Shown here piece by piece: positions 26,867 through 36,259 of a DNA stretch of 64,000 nt; position 1 is the first letter of the stretch, and every line of letters begins with the position of its first letter. The translations under genes and the position numbers were made by a program. The notes under the pieces are model-generated. The model was given only the letters and a program-made list of their open reading frames with translations, made no database searches and was not told the origin of the DNA. Source of the DNA: Bacteroidales bacterium (GTDB lineage Bacteria; Bacteroidota; Bacteroidia; Bacteroidales; UBA932); the NCBI GenBank assembly GCA_017561885.1, contig JAFZBF010000012.1, positions 1-64,000 on the forward strand, in the 5' to 3' direction.

Positions 26867-28183
26867 ATGCAGATTAATCAAACAAACCAGGATGACCTCA
26901 CATTGAAGGTGAGCATCAAAGTCGACAAAGAAGATTACGCCGAAGATATGAACAAACGCCTCAAGGATTATCGCCGCAACGCCGATATCCGTGGCTTCCG
27001 CAAGGGAATGGCTCCGATGTCGCTCATCGAGAAGATGTACGGCGGACAGGCGCTTGCAGATGCTGTAAACACCGTAGTGTCGCAGCAGATCGGCAAATAT
27101 ATCGAAGACAACAAGCTCAACGTGATAGGAGAGCCCCTTCCCAGCGAGGATCAGGAGAATACTCCTGAGGAAGGCGATTCATTCACCTTCAACTTCGACC
27201 TTGGAGTCGCTCCCGAGGTCACCGTGGATGTTACTTCAGAAGATACCATCCCTTACTATACCGTAACCGTAAGCGCCAAGGCAGTCAGCGACTACAAGGA
27301 CAACCTGCTGAAGCAGTACGGCAATATGGAAAGCGGTGATGCCGCCGGTGCCGACGATTTCATCGTAGTTGATTTCAAGCAGGGCGAGACTGAAGTCAAG
27401 GATGCATACGTATCCCTTCGCAGCATATCTGAAGAGGCCAAGAGCATCTTCCTGGGCATCAGGAAGGACGAAGTGAAGGAACTTGATGTCAACGAGGTGT
27501 TCCCCAATGATTCGGACCGCGCCGCAATGCTCCATATGACCAGGGAAGAACTGAAAGATATGGATCCCAAATGGCAGATGACCGTCAAGGATGTCAAGAC
27601 CTTCGTTGCGGCCAAGCCGACACCCGAGACTTTCGAGAAGATTTTCGGAAAGGATGTGGTGAAGGACGAAGCTGCTTTCGACGCCAAGGTCAAGGAACTG
27701 CTCAAGAATGAATATGCACGCGAAAGCGACTACCGGTTCTCGGCAGACGTCCGTGACTATCTTCTGAAGAAAGCTGACATCAAGCTTCCGGAAGCGTTCC
27801 TCAAGAGATGGCTCATCCGTGTAAACGAGGGCAAATTCACCGCAGAGGACATTGAGAAGGAATTTGATGCCTTCACAAAGGATTTCCGCTGGCAGATGAT
27901 CTGCAACCACCTTATGAAAGCCCACGAGATGCAGGTTACCAAGGAAGACCTTGACAAGGAAGCCCGCGCTCTGGCTGCATACCAGTTCGCCATGTACGGA
28001 ATGAACGACGTCCCCGACGACCAGCTCGCTGGTTTTGCAGACCGCCTGCTCGGCGATGACGACCAGGCCCGCCGTCTCTACGACAAAGTGGAGGCCGACA
28101 AGGTTGTCGCCTATGTCAAGGAGACCGTAACCCTCGAAAAGAAGAAATCGACCGTCGAAAAGATGCGTCAGCAGACCAAGTAA
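26867..28183 (+). CDS. tig: Trigger factor
   Basis: Trigger factor is the ribosome-bound chaperone that meets nascent chains. The 438-residue protein has the N-terminal ribosome-binding domain (about 1-115) with RGFRKGMAPMSLIEKMYG, close to the usual GFRxGKxP signature. A prolyl-isomerase-like segment (about 130-240) and a long helical C-terminal domain follow. The PPIase part is weakly conserved, as is usual in Bacteroidota. It lies 12 nt before clpP, giving the common order tig-clpP-clpX. Confidence 0.94.
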   Translation: MQINQTNQDDLTLKVSIKVDKEDYAEDMNKRLKDYRRNADIRGFRKGMAPMSLIEKMYGGQALADAVNTVVSQQIGKYIEDNKLNVIGEPLPSEDQENTPEEGDSFTFNFDLGVAPEVTVDVTSEDTIPYYTVTVSAKAVSDYKDNLLKQYGNMESGDAAGADDFIVVDFKQGETEVKDAYVSLRSISEEAKSIFLGIRKDEVKELDVNEVFPNDSDRAAMLHMTREELKDMDPKWQMTVKDVKTFVAAKPTPETFEKIFGKDVVKDEAAFDAKVKELLKNEYARESDYRFSADVRDYLLKKADIKLPEAFLKRWLIRVNEGKFTAEDIEKEFDAFTKDFRWQMICNHLMKAHEMQVTKEDLDKEARALAAYQFAMYGMNDVPDDQLAGFADRLLGDDDQARRLYDKVEADKVVAYVKETVTLEKKKSTVEKMRQQTK

Positions 28184-28195
28184 TCCAGCCAGACT

Positions 28196-28876
28196 ATGAA
28201 CGAATTCGTAAAATATGCTGTCAAGCACCGTGGCATCAGCTCGATGGCGCTTCACAGGTACAACTCTGCAGTCGACAGTTACATCAACCCTATGATCATC
28301 GAAGAGCGCCAGCTCAACGTTGCCCAGATGGATGTGTTCTCACGTTTGATGATGGACCGTATCATCTTCCTCGGATGCCCGATCACCGACGAGGTGGCCA
28401 ATATCATCCAGGCGCAGCTGCTCTTCCTCGACAGCAATGGCTATGATTCCGACATTTCTCTGTACATCAACTCCCCCGGAGGTTCGGTATACGACGGACT
28501 CGGCATCTATGACACGATGCAGACCATCAATTCAGACATACATACCATCTGCACCGGAATGGCTGCGTCGATGGCATCCGTGCTGCTTGCCGCCGGCACA
28601 GCAGGAAAACGTTCGGCCCTGACTCACTCGAGGGTTATGATCCACCAGCCCCTCGGAGGTGCTGAAGGCCAGGCATCGGACATCGAAATCACTGCACGCG
28701 AGATCCTCAAGCTCAAGCACGAGCTCTATCAGATACTAAGCGACCATACCGGCAAGGACATAGACATTATCCGCCGTGATGCCGACCGCGATTTCTGGAT
28801 GACTTCGCAGGAAGCTCTCGAATATGGAATGATAGACCAGATCGTGAAAAAGTCCGAGAAGAATGGCAAAAAATAA
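28196..28876 (+). CDS. clpP: ATP-dependent Clp protease proteolytic subunit
   Basis: ClpP forms the barrel-shaped serine protease used with ClpX. The 226-residue protein carries Ser125 in GMAASMAS, His150 in VMIHQPLGG and Asp195 in RRDADRD, the catalytic triad. The N-terminal 30 or so residues precede the IIEERQL start of the mature fold and are probably removed. It overlaps clpX by 14 nt. Confidence 0.98.
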   Translation: MNEFVKYAVKHRGISSMALHRYNSAVDSYINPMIIEERQLNVAQMDVFSRLMMDRIIFLGCPITDEVANIIQAQLLFLDSNGYDSDISLYINSPGGSVYDGLGIYDTMQTINSDIHTICTGMAASMASVLLAAGTAGKRSALTHSRVMIHQPLGGAEGQASDIEITAREILKLKHELYQILSDHTGKDIDIIRRDADRDFWMTSQEALEYGMIDQIVKKSEKNGKK

Positions 28877-30128
28877 AATCGAAGTCCCGCGCTGCGCATT
28901 CTGCGGAAGAAGCGAGAACGAAGTTCCCCTGATGATGTACGGCGAGCAGGCCTGCATCTGCTCCGACTGTGCCGAAATGGCGTTCACCAAGGCAAGGGAA
29001 CTGCTGCATCCCCAGAGCAGCATAAAGTCTGCCGGCAAGGTGAACGGTGATTTCTCACTGCGCAAGCCGCACGAGATTTACGATTTCCTTAGCCAGTATG
29101 TAGTAGGACAGGATTCTGCAAAGAAGACCCTGGCCGTAGCTGTATATAACCACTATAAAAGGGTTGAAAATGCCGAAGCGGGCACCGGAGACCTCTTCGA
29201 GAAGTCCAATATCCTTATGGTCGGCCCTACCGGCACCGGCAAGACCCTGCTCGCCCGTACCATCGCGAAGATGCTTAACGTGCCTTTCGCAATCGTTGAT
29301 GCAACCATACTGACCGAGGCCGGATATGTGGGAGAAGACGTCGAGAGCATTCTCACGCGTCTGCTCCAGGATGCTGACTATGATGTCAAGAAGGCCGAGA
29401 AGGGTATTGTATTCATCGACGAAATCGACAAGATAGCTCGCAAGGGCGACAACCCTTCGATTACCAGGGACGTATCCGGCGAAGGCGTGCAGCAGGCCCT
29501 GCTTAAGATCATCGAAGGAAGCGTGGTGAACGTGCCTCCGCAGGGCGGCCGCAAGCACCCCGAGCAGCAGATGATCGCCGTTGATACCAACAATATCCTG
29601 TTCATCTGCGGAGGCGCCTTCGAAGGCATAGAGCGCAATATCGCCAACCGTCTGAACACCCAGGTGGTGGGTTACGACGCAGGCGGTATCCGCACACGTA
29701 TCGACCGTGACAATCTTATCCAGTACATCGCTCCGCAGGATCTCCGTTCATACGGACTGATTCCCGAGATAATCGGCCGCCTTCCCGTGCTCACGCATCT
29801 CAATCCGCTTGACCGCAGGACTTTGAGAGCCATCCTCACCGAGCCCAAGAATTCACTTGTCAACCAGTACAAGGAAATCTTCCGCCTCGACGGCATCAAG
29901 CTCATCATCAAGCCGGACGTGCTGGAGTACATCGTCGACACAGCCATCGAGTTCAAGCTAGGTGCGCGCGGTCTGCGTTCGATCTGCGAAATCATCATGC
30001 TTGACGCAATGTACGACGCGCCGACCAGCAACCGCAAGACCTTTACGATCGATCTCGATTATGCCAAGTCCAAGGTACAAAAATCGGGAGCGGTCCTCGT
30101 GAAAGATACCACTCCCGTTCTGGATTGA
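28863..30128 (+). CDS. clpX: ATP-dependent Clp protease ATP-binding subunit ClpX
   Basis: ClpX unfolds proteins and feeds them to ClpP. The 421-residue protein has the N-terminal C4 zinc finger (Cys11, 14, 33, 36). The Walker A GPTGTGKT is near 118-125, Walker B is [11 protein letters not shown], and sensor and pore segments of the HslU/ClpX type follow. The start lies inside the end of clpP, so the two are translated together. The gene converges on rho with 14 nt between stop codons and no visible hairpin terminator. Confidence 0.98.
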   Translation: MAKNKIEVPRCAFCGRSENEVPLMMYGEQACICSDCAEMAFTKARELLHPQSSIKSAGKVNGDFSLRKPHEIYDFLSQYVVGQDSAKKTLAVAVYNHYKRVENAEAGTGDLFEKSNILMVGPTGTGKTLLARTIAKMLNVPFAIVDATILTEAGYVGEDVESILTRLLQDADYDVKKAEKGIVFIDEIDKIARKGDNPSITRDVSGEGVQQALLKIIEGSVVNVPPQGGRKHPEQQMIAVDTNNILFICGGAFEGIERNIANRLNTQVVGYDAGGIRTRIDRDNLIQYIAPQDLRSYGLIPEIIGRLPVLTHLNPLDRRTLRAILTEPKNSLVNQYKEIFRLDGIKLIIKPDVLEYIVDTAIEFKLGARGLRSICEIIMLDAMYDAPTSNRKTFTIDLDYAKSKVQKSGAVLVKDTTPVLD

Positions 30129-30142
30129 CCTCAAAGGCCGTC

Positions 30143-31909
30143 TTAGTTCAGGATATCTCCGTTCATCGAAATCAGGAACTCCTGGTTGTTGGCTGTCCTT
30201 TGCAGCCTGCTCTTCATAAATTCCATGGCTTCTACAGAATTCATGTCTGAGAGATAGTTGCGCAGTATCCAGATGCGGTTGACGTACTCCGGATCGTAAA
30301 GCAGGTCGTCGCGGCGGGTGCTGCTGAGGGTGACGTCCACTGCAGGGAAGATGCGCTTGTTGGAGAGTTTGCGGTCGAGCTGGAGTTCCAGGTTGCCGGT
30401 GCCCTTGAATTCCTCGAAGATTACGTCGTCCATCTTTGAACCGGTTTCTGTAAGCGCAGTCGCAAGAATAGTGAGCGAACCGCCGTTCTCTATGTTTCGT
30501 GCAGCTCCGAAGAAACGTTTGGGCTTCTGTAGGGCATTGGCGTCCACACCACCGGAGAGAACCTTTCCGGATGCGGGCTGGACGGTGTTGTATGCCCTTG
30601 CCAGACGAGTGATGGAGTCGAGCAGTATGACTACGTCATGGCCGCATTCAACCAGCCTCTTGGCTTTCTCGATAACCATATTGGCTACTTTCACGTGTCT
30701 CTCGGCGGGCTCGTCGAAGGTGGATGCAATGACTTCGGCCTTCACGCTGCGCTGCATGTCGGTCACCTCCTCGGGACGTTCGTCGATGAGGAGCACTATC
30801 ATGAACACTTCAGGATGGTTGTCGGCAATCGCGTTGGCTATGTCCTTGAGCAGTACGGTCTTGCCGGTCTTCGGCTGGGCTACGATCAACCCCCTCTGAC
30901 CTTTGCCGATAGGGGTGAACATATCCACTACGCGTACTGAGATGTTGTCGTTGTGACCGTTGCCGGTAATGTTGAATTTCTCGTCGGGAAAGAGAGGGGT
31001 GAGAAAGTCGAAGGGCACGCGGTCACGCACTTCTTCGGGCAGCCTGCCGTTGATTCGGTCCACTCTGACCAGAGGGAAATACTTGTCGCCTTCGCGGGGA
31101 GGACGGATCTCGCCGAGGATGGTGTCACCGTTCTTGAGGGCGTAGTTCTTTATCTGCGACTGCGATACATATATATCATCGGGGGAGTTCAGGTAATTGT
31201 AGTCTGAAGAACGCAGGAATCCGTATCCGTCAGGCATTATCTCCAGTACTCCGACAGCTTTGACGATGCCCTCGAATTCAATCCTGGGCTGCTGGGGTTT
31301 CTGCTGCTGATGTTGTTGCTGAGACTGGCTCTGCTGCTGGCTCTGCTGCTGGTTCTGCTGCTGGTTCTGTTGCTGCTGTGGCTGCTGGGGTTGCTGCTGA
31401 GGCTGAGGCTGCTCCGGAGCTTTCTGTGCGGCAACTTCTGCGTTCTGCTTCTGAGCCTTTCCTTTCTTGGGCTCTTTCTGTTCCTTGGACTCCTTAGGTT
31501 GCTTTGCCTGTTTGGGCTGCTTCGGCTGTCTTGCGGGTTTTTCGGCTTCTGCCGGTGCAGCAACTTCAGTTTTTTCTTCAGCAGGGGCGGCAGTCTTCTT
31601 CGGCCTTCCGCCTTTCTTCTTAGCGGGAGCCGGGGCTGCTTCGGCGGCATTGTCCGCTGCAGCAGGCTGTTCCTTGACCGCCGGTTCTGCGGGAGCGCTC
31701 TCTGCGACTTTCATCACAGTGGGCTTTGCTATCCTCGGACGCGGTTTCTTAGGTTTGGGAGATTCGTTGCTTTGAATTGCCTGCTCGTCAAGGATTACAT
31801 AGATCAGGTCTTCCTTCTTGATGTTTTCAGGCTTTTTGATATTGAGTTCTTTTGCGATAGCGTATAAGTCTTCCTGACTTTTTGCGCTCAATTCGAGAAT
31901 GTCGTACAT
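30143..31909 (-). CDS. rho: Transcription termination factor Rho with Gln-rich disordered insertion
   Basis: Rho is a hexameric RNA helicase that ends transcription. At 588 residues it is about 170 longer than E. coli Rho. Residues 1-48 are a Rho_N helical domain. Residues 50-208 are a low-complexity insert rich in Ala, Pro and Lys, then Gln (167-208), with an AT-hook-like GGRPKK at 100-105. The RNA-binding cold-shock domain follows (about 211-290). The ATPase has Walker A QPKTGKT ending at 351, the Q loop in [11 protein letters not shown] and the R loop in GGVDANALQ. It has its own consensus promoter at 31978-32008. Confidence 0.98.
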   Translation of the reverse strand: MYDILELSAKSQEDLYAIAKELNIKKPENIKKEDLIYVILDEQAIQSNESPKPKKPRPRIAKPTVMKVAESAPAEPAVKEQPAAADNAAEAAPAPAKKKGGRPKKTAAPAEEKTEVAAPAEAEKPARQPKQPKQAKQPKESKEQKEPKKGKAQKQNAEVAAQKAPEQPQPQQQPQQPQQQQNQQQNQQQSQQQSQSQQQHQQQKPQQPRIEFEGIVKAVGVLEIMPDGYGFLRSSDYNYLNSPDDIYVSQSQIKNYALKNGDTILGEIRPPREGDKYFPLVRVDRINGRLPEEVRDRVPFDFLTPLFPDEKFNITGNGHNDNISVRVVDMFTPIGKGQRGLIVAQPKTGKTVLLKDIANAIADNHPEVFMIVLLIDERPEEVTDMQRSVKAEVIASTFDEPAERHVKVANMVIEKAKRLVECGHDVVILLDSITRLARAYNTVQPASGKVLSGGVDANALQKPKRFFGAARNIENGGSLTILATALTETGSKMDDVIFEEFKGTGNLELQLDRKLSNKRIFPAVDVTLSSTRRDDLLYDPEYVNRIWILRNYLSDMNSVEAMEFMKSRLQRTANNQEFLISMNGDILN

Positions 31910-31977
31910 TAAATAATATTAGGTGATTGGTAAGGAGAGAATGCCCGAAACAGCATACTCCTTCGTGGAATTCAATG

Positions 31978-32008
31978 CAAATATAGCATTAAAATCGGAT
32001 ATGGCAAA
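31978..32008 (-). promoter_or_regulatory. Promoter of rho
   Basis: On the minus strand TTTG (32008-32005), 19 nt, then TATATTTG (31985-31978): a perfect -33/-7 match. The leader before the rho ATG would be about 60 nt. Confidence 0.85.
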
Positions 32009-32026
32009 TTTGAATCCCGAGGATTC

Positions 32027-34750
32027 CTATTTATCCCAGTAGCTCGACGCCTTCTTGAACTGCAGGAGGTCTGAAAGGGCGGAAGCATTGGCAGCAATAC
32101 GGAAGCTCCAGCTCTCCCAGGTTCCCTGAGGCACCCAGGATACCGAGATGTTGAAGCAGTGCAGGTCGTAGGTTGCACTGAGCTGGGTGGTGGTCAGCGC
32201 CATCTTTGTAAGGTCGAAACCGGTGTTGAGCGAGAAATTCATCGCTTTTGTCAGCCTGAGCTGGGCCGATGCACTTACAGTGCTGGTGAAGTTGTTGACT
32301 TTCTGCATCATACCGTTGACGTTCTTATAAGAAGCCGTATAAGCGAAGTTGGCGTTGAGACTCACCGACCAGGGTGAAGAGGGATTGAGGTAATACAGCC
32401 ATCCGCCTGGGATATATTCACCCGTAATGGGGTGATAATACACCCTGTAGTAATCAGGAGAACTGCTTGGATCGGCTTCCGAGGCGCCGTCGTTGCCATC
32501 TATATGTCCATCTCCGCTGAACGAATAGGAGAGTGACGCGCTGGCGTTGGTAATCCTTGCTATCCTGAAACCTTTCTCCTTGATGATATTGAAGGTGTTG
32601 ATGCGTAAGCCTTTGTCATTGACGGCATAAGGGTCAAGAGACATGTTTCCGTTGATTCCGAGTTTTCCGAACACCGTGGTGGAAGCTGAGATGGAAATGG
32701 CCGAGAGATTCAGGGAGTCTGCCAGAAAGTTGTAGGATCCGCTGATGTTCAGCTGGTCAAGAAGCTTGATCTTGGTGGTTTTCACTCCAGTGGAGTCGCT
32801 GTCGTCCCTCACTTTTGCTTCGAGGTTGTTGCCGAACGAGAAGCCCAGGGACGCTGACTTTCCCTTTGAAGGAGGAGAATAGAGCATTCCGCTGTATTTG
32901 TTGTATTCCTCAACAACTTCCTCGCCTTTCGAGTTTATATATTTCAGAGTGGTGTAGCCGTTGGCAGGGGTGCCGAGCTCAGGCCTGAACGAGAAGCTGA
33001 AACTCGGGGTTATCATATGGCGGATGGCCTGCAGCTTGCCTTTCGGATTGAAGTTGAACATACCGTAGATACGGGTGCTCATCGAGATTCCGCCCGAATA
33101 GTTCTGGGTGATGCCGAACGCGCTGAACTGGTCGGTCATCTGGGTGATGACTTTCTGCGCCTCGGGGTCATACACGCGGAGATTCTCCCTGAAATACCAG
33201 TTCATTCCATATGAGATGGAAGGAGAGAAGTTGAAGTATTTCAGCAGCGTGAACTGGGGCAGACCGATGGCGAAGGCGTGAGTCATTCCGTTGTTCAACT
33301 TGTTCATCAGCCCCGGGTCGTGGATTTCGCTGGCCTTGAAAGCAATCTTGTTCTGCAGAGTGGTGTTGTAGCTAAGGGAGATCTGCTCATAGAGTTTTTC
33401 CTTGCCGACCCTTACCTTTCGCTTGAAAGGATAGAACCTGTTGACGTTGAAGGTGAAGTTAGGGAAGGTTATCGAGTAGGAGCTGTCCCTCGAGTTCTGG
33501 CTGTGCAGGGCATTGACGGAGAAGCTGCCGAATGAGAATGTCTTGGAGTATGAGATGGATGACGAAGTCTGGTTCTGTACGGCTTCAGCTATGCTGGTCG
33601 AGTTGTAGGTGTTGTTCTTAGGGCTGGAGAAGTTGACTGAAGCCCTGAAGGACGTTCCCGGACGGGCCTTGGGGTCCTGGGAGTGCGACCAGTTCAGACC
33701 GAAGTTCTTGGATTCCTTATAATCCGGCGAGTTGGCCTCACCGGTAATGTCTACAGAATAGTTCATCGTGAGAGAGCCGTCGAAGGCATATCTTTTCTTA
33801 TAGCGGGTGGTTACCTGGGAGGCCCATGAACCATATGAGTAGATGTCTCCTGTCAGGGCTACGTCAAAGTGGTCTCCTACGACGAAATAATATCCCAGTC
33901 CGCGCATGTACAGACCTCTGGCTTTCTCCTCTCCGAATGTCGGCACCATAATGCCGCTTGCTCTCTCCGGCATTTCCGGAACGAATCCGAACGGCAGAAC
34001 GATGGGCAGAGGCACATCCTCCACCACTACGTATGCCGGTCCGAAGACTGTCCGCTTGGAGTTGCCGGTGATCTTGGCGGCAGTCATCTTCATATAATAG
34101 TGCGGATGTTCGGCGTCGCACACCGTATAGATACCGCCGGCTATGTTTATGGATTCGTCGGGAAGCATCTTCAGGTTTTCTCCCCTCAGTTCGCCTTCCT
34201 TCTGGTTGGTGATCATATTCTTGATCTTGGCCTTCTTGGAGTTGAAGTTGTAATACACCTCTTCCATAGTGTATTCGTTGCCCCCGTTCGTCATCTTGGG
34301 CTGTCCGACCCATTTCCCGTCAAAGTCTTTCGTACCCCTGGCGAATACTATGTTGTTATCCACGTCGTAGGCCATATAGTCGGAGGTTATGGCAATGTCG
34401 CCATATGTGACGCTTACGTCGCCATAATAATATATGATATTGCGGCCTTCGCGCATATCCTCTATTACGGAATCTTTTGCTGAAGAGAATGCCGGGCGTT
34501 CGAGTGTGCTCTTTACGATGGGAATGGAGTCGAGCTGGTCCGGCACGTACTCTGCAAGGCCCGGATCTATTCCCAGAGTGTCGATATCGGCTGAGATGCT
34601 GTCATTCGCTGCGACAACGCGGGCCGCACCGGCGACGATGCTGTCCCTCACGCTGGCTATGCTGTCCTGCACATTCTGCGCATAGGCTGCAGGAAGTTGG
34701 CAAAGCGCAACAAGAGAGGCGAATAATAAGATAAACCTCAGTCTTTTCAC
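32027..34750 (-). CDS. lptD: LptD-like outer-membrane LPS assembly protein
   Basis: The 907-residue protein has a signal peptide (cut likely at AAYA/QNVQ, Gln25 becoming +1). An N-terminal OstA-type beta-jellyroll segment follows (about 120-250: YYYGDVSVTYGDIAITSDY, VFARGTKDFDGK). The rest is a large beta-barrel rich in aromatic and Ser/Asn strands, ending in YWDK. LptD inserts lipopolysaccharide into the outer leaflet. The start codon appears to be GTG (34750). The promoter overlaps that of the divergent amidase gene. Confidence 0.88.
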   Translation of the reverse strand: MKRLRFILLFASLVALCQLPAAYAQNVQDSIASVRDSIVAGAARVVAANDSISADIDTLGIDPGLAEYVPDQLDSIPIVKSTLERPAFSSAKDSVIEDMREGRNIIYYYGDVSVTYGDIAITSDYMAYDVDNNIVFARGTKDFDGKWVGQPKMTNGGNEYTMEEVYYNFNSKKAKIKNMITNQKEGELRGENLKMLPDESINIAGGIYTVCDAEHPHYYMKMTAAKITGNSKRTVFGPAYVVVEDVPLPIVLPFGFVPEMPERASGIMVPTFGEEKARGLYMRGLGYYFVVGDHFDVALTGDIYSYGSWASQVTTRYKKRYAFDGSLTMNYSVDITGEANSPDYKESKNFGLNWSHSQDPKARPGTSFRASVNFSSPKNNTYNSTSIAEAVQNQTSSSISYSKTFSFGSFSVNALHSQNSRDSSYSITFPNFTFNVNRFYPFKRKVRVGKEKLYEQISLSYNTTLQNKIAFKASEIHDPGLMNKLNNGMTHAFAIGLPQFTLLKYFNFSPSISYGMNWYFRENLRVYDPEAQKVITQMTDQFSAFGITQNYSGGISMSTRIYGMFNFNPKGKLQAIRHMITPSFSFSFRPELGTPANGYTTLKYINSKGEEVVEEYNKYSGMLYSPPSKGKSASLGFSFGNNLEAKVRDDSDSTGVKTTKIKLLDQLNISGSYNFLADSLNLSAISISASTTVFGKLGINGNMSLDPYAVNDKGLRINTFNIIKEKGFRIARITNASASLSYSFSGDGHIDGNDGASEADPSSSPDYYRVYYHPITGEYIPGGWLYYLNPSSPWSVSLNANFAYTASYKNVNGMMQKVNNFTSTVSASAQLRLTKAMNFSLNTGFDLTKMALTTTQLSATYDLHCFNISVSWVPQGTWESWSFRIAANASALSDLLQFKKASSYWDK

Positions 34751-34760
34751 GAAAATTCGC

Positions 34761-34768
34761 TATATTTG
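34761..34768 (+). promoter_or_regulatory. -7 element for the amidase gene
   Basis: TATATTTG fully matches TAnnTTTG, 35 nt before the ATG at 34804. It directly abuts the minus-strand -7 element of lptD (34769-34776). No TTTG at the ideal -33 distance. Confidence 0.6.
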
Positions 34769-34799
34769 CAAAAGTACAAAGGTAGTAAAAATCCGCAAC
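34769..34799 (-). promoter_or_regulatory. Promoter of lptD
   Basis: On the minus strand GTTG (34799-34796) is followed after 19 nt by TACTTTTG (34776-34769), a full -7 match. Transcription would start only about 10-14 nt before the GTG start codon. Confidence 0.6.
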
Positions 34800-34803
34800 T
34801 AAT

Positions 34804-36024
34804 ATGCCAAAACAGCCGTTTATAACCTTATTGTCGATTATGGCAATATCGGCTGCAGTGCTGTCCGGAGGCATTCCTGCCTCCGCACAGGAATCGGGAC
34901 TGGCGCTGAGGACAGTAGTCATAGACGCCGGCCACGGCGGCAACGATCCGGGTGCGATATCTCTGGACAGCAAACTTACGGAGAAGTCTGTGGTGCTCGA
35001 CGTAGCGCTGACCCTGGGCAAGATGATCAAGGATGCATACCCTGACGTCAATGTAATATACACCAGGGACAAAGACGTCTTCATCCCCTTGAACACGAGA
35101 GCGGATATCGCCAACAAGAACCACGCTGACCTTTTCATCTCCCTGCACTGCAACTCTGTACCTAAGAACAAGACGGCCCCCAGCGGCTGCGAGACCTATG
35201 TGATGGGAATGAGCAAGAGCGCCTCCAATATGGAAGTGTCGAAGAGGGAGAACTCTGTGATATTGCTGGAGGACGACTATACTACCAAATATCAGGGTTA
35301 TGATCCTGACAATCCAGAATCTGCCATTTTCTTCAATCTGATGCAGAATGCATATTTCGAGCAGAGCCTCATAATGGCTGAGCTGTGTCAGAAACATCTG
35401 AGCAAAGGCCCTATCTCTACCAACAGGGGTATCAAACAGGGCGCATTGCTCGTGCTTTGGAGAACTACCATGCCCTCGGTATTGGTGGAGATGGGTTTCA
35501 TCACCAACAAGTCGGACCGCAATACCCTTGCTTCAAAGGAAAAAAGGACTCAGATCGCGAGCCGTCTGCTGGCCGCCTTCAAGGATTTCAAGGAACAGTA
35601 TGACGGATCCGTTCCTGAATCCGGCCCGGCACCCGCCGCCCCTCAGGTCCCTGTTCAGCCTCAGGCTGTGGAACAGCCGCAAGAGGTGTCGCCGTCCCCT
35701 TCAGTGAAGGAAGAACCGGAACCTTCTGTTCAAGAAGAACCGGCGGTTCCTGCAGAATCTGCAGCCCTCCCTTCCGTGACAGAAGAAAATCCGTATTTCG
35801 CAATCCAGATTTTTGCTGTTTCCAGAAATCTTTCTTCCGGAGCAAGCGAGTTCAAAGGTCTCAAGGAAATTGGAAAATTCAAGGTCGGAAACCTCTATAA
35901 ATACACCACAGGACATTTCAAATCCGAGCAGGATGCAGATGCCGCGCTCTCCTCTGTGCGTGCCAAGTTCAAGGATGCTTTTATCGTCAGAATCGACGGT
36001 GGAAAACCTGAAAAAATCCGCTAA
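34804..36024 (+). CDS. N-acetylmuramoyl-L-alanine amidase with SPOR domain
   Basis: The enzyme cuts the bond between muramic acid and the peptide stem of peptidoglycan. A signal peptide (cut at ASA/QESG, Gln29 as +1) is followed by an Amidase_3 domain (about 36-265). It contains the zinc His in DAGHGGND (His44), FISLHCNS and the catalytic Glu in VLVEMGF. A Pro/Glu/Val-rich linker (about 270-320) leads to a C-terminal SPOR domain that binds denuded septal glycan. This layout suggests a role in daughter-cell separation. Confidence 0.92.
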   Translation: MPKQPFITLLSIMAISAAVLSGGIPASAQESGLALRTVVIDAGHGGNDPGAISLDSKLTEKSVVLDVALTLGKMIKDAYPDVNVIYTRDKDVFIPLNTRADIANKNHADLFISLHCNSVPKNKTAPSGCETYVMGMSKSASNMEVSKRENSVILLEDDYTTKYQGYDPDNPESAIFFNLMQNAYFEQSLIMAELCQKHLSKGPISTNRGIKQGALLVLWRTTMPSVLVEMGFITNKSDRNTLASKEKRTQIASRLLAAFKDFKEQYDGSVPESGPAPAAPQVPVQPQAVEQPQEVSPSPSVKEEPEPSVQEEPAVPAESAALPSVTEENPYFAIQIFAVSRNLSSGASEFKGLKEIGKFKVGNLYKYTTGHFKSEQDADAALSSVRAKFKDAFIVRIDGGKPEKIR

Positions 36025-36259
36025 ATTTTTTTTAAAAATTTTTTACATCTGCAACCGATGAATTTTCAATAAGATATGAATTGCGCATTTGTTAATGCGT
36101 TGATTATCAGTGAATAAATTTATTTGTGTGAATATTAGGTAGTTATAATAGAATTGAAATTTCCAATAGAAAATTGATTTTTTTATAACTTTTTTTTGCC
36201 CAATTTTGTAATGCATCAAGGGAGTGGAACTACACTTCAAATCTTCTGCATTTTTTTAT
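36025..36259 (+). promoter_or_regulatory. AT-rich dnaA upstream region with two DnaA-box-like sites
   Basis: The 235-bp gap is strongly AT-rich. AGTGAATAA (36109-36117) and TGTGAATAT (36127-36135) each match the DnaA-box complement TGTGNATAA at eight of nine positions, and are 18 bp apart in the same orientation. A near-consensus -7 (CAATTTTG, 36201-36208) lies about 50 nt before dnaA. This would fit DnaA autoregulation, possibly part of an origin, but two imperfect boxes are thin evidence. Confidence 0.4.

Noticed and set aside
27236-28255. 339-codon frame antisense to tig
   Set aside because: It covers tig and the start of clpP on the wrong strand, and shows only composition-driven hydrophobic stretches.
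31286-31411. CAG/CTG-rich tract as a possible CRISPR or satellite array
   Set aside because: Units are irregular and lie in frame within rho; there are no spacer-repeat units.
31310-31867. 185-codon Leu-rich open frame opposite the rho insert, looking like a membrane protein
   Set aside because: The Leu runs are the complement of the Gln (CAG) codons of Rho. There is no promoter or ribosome-binding site for it.
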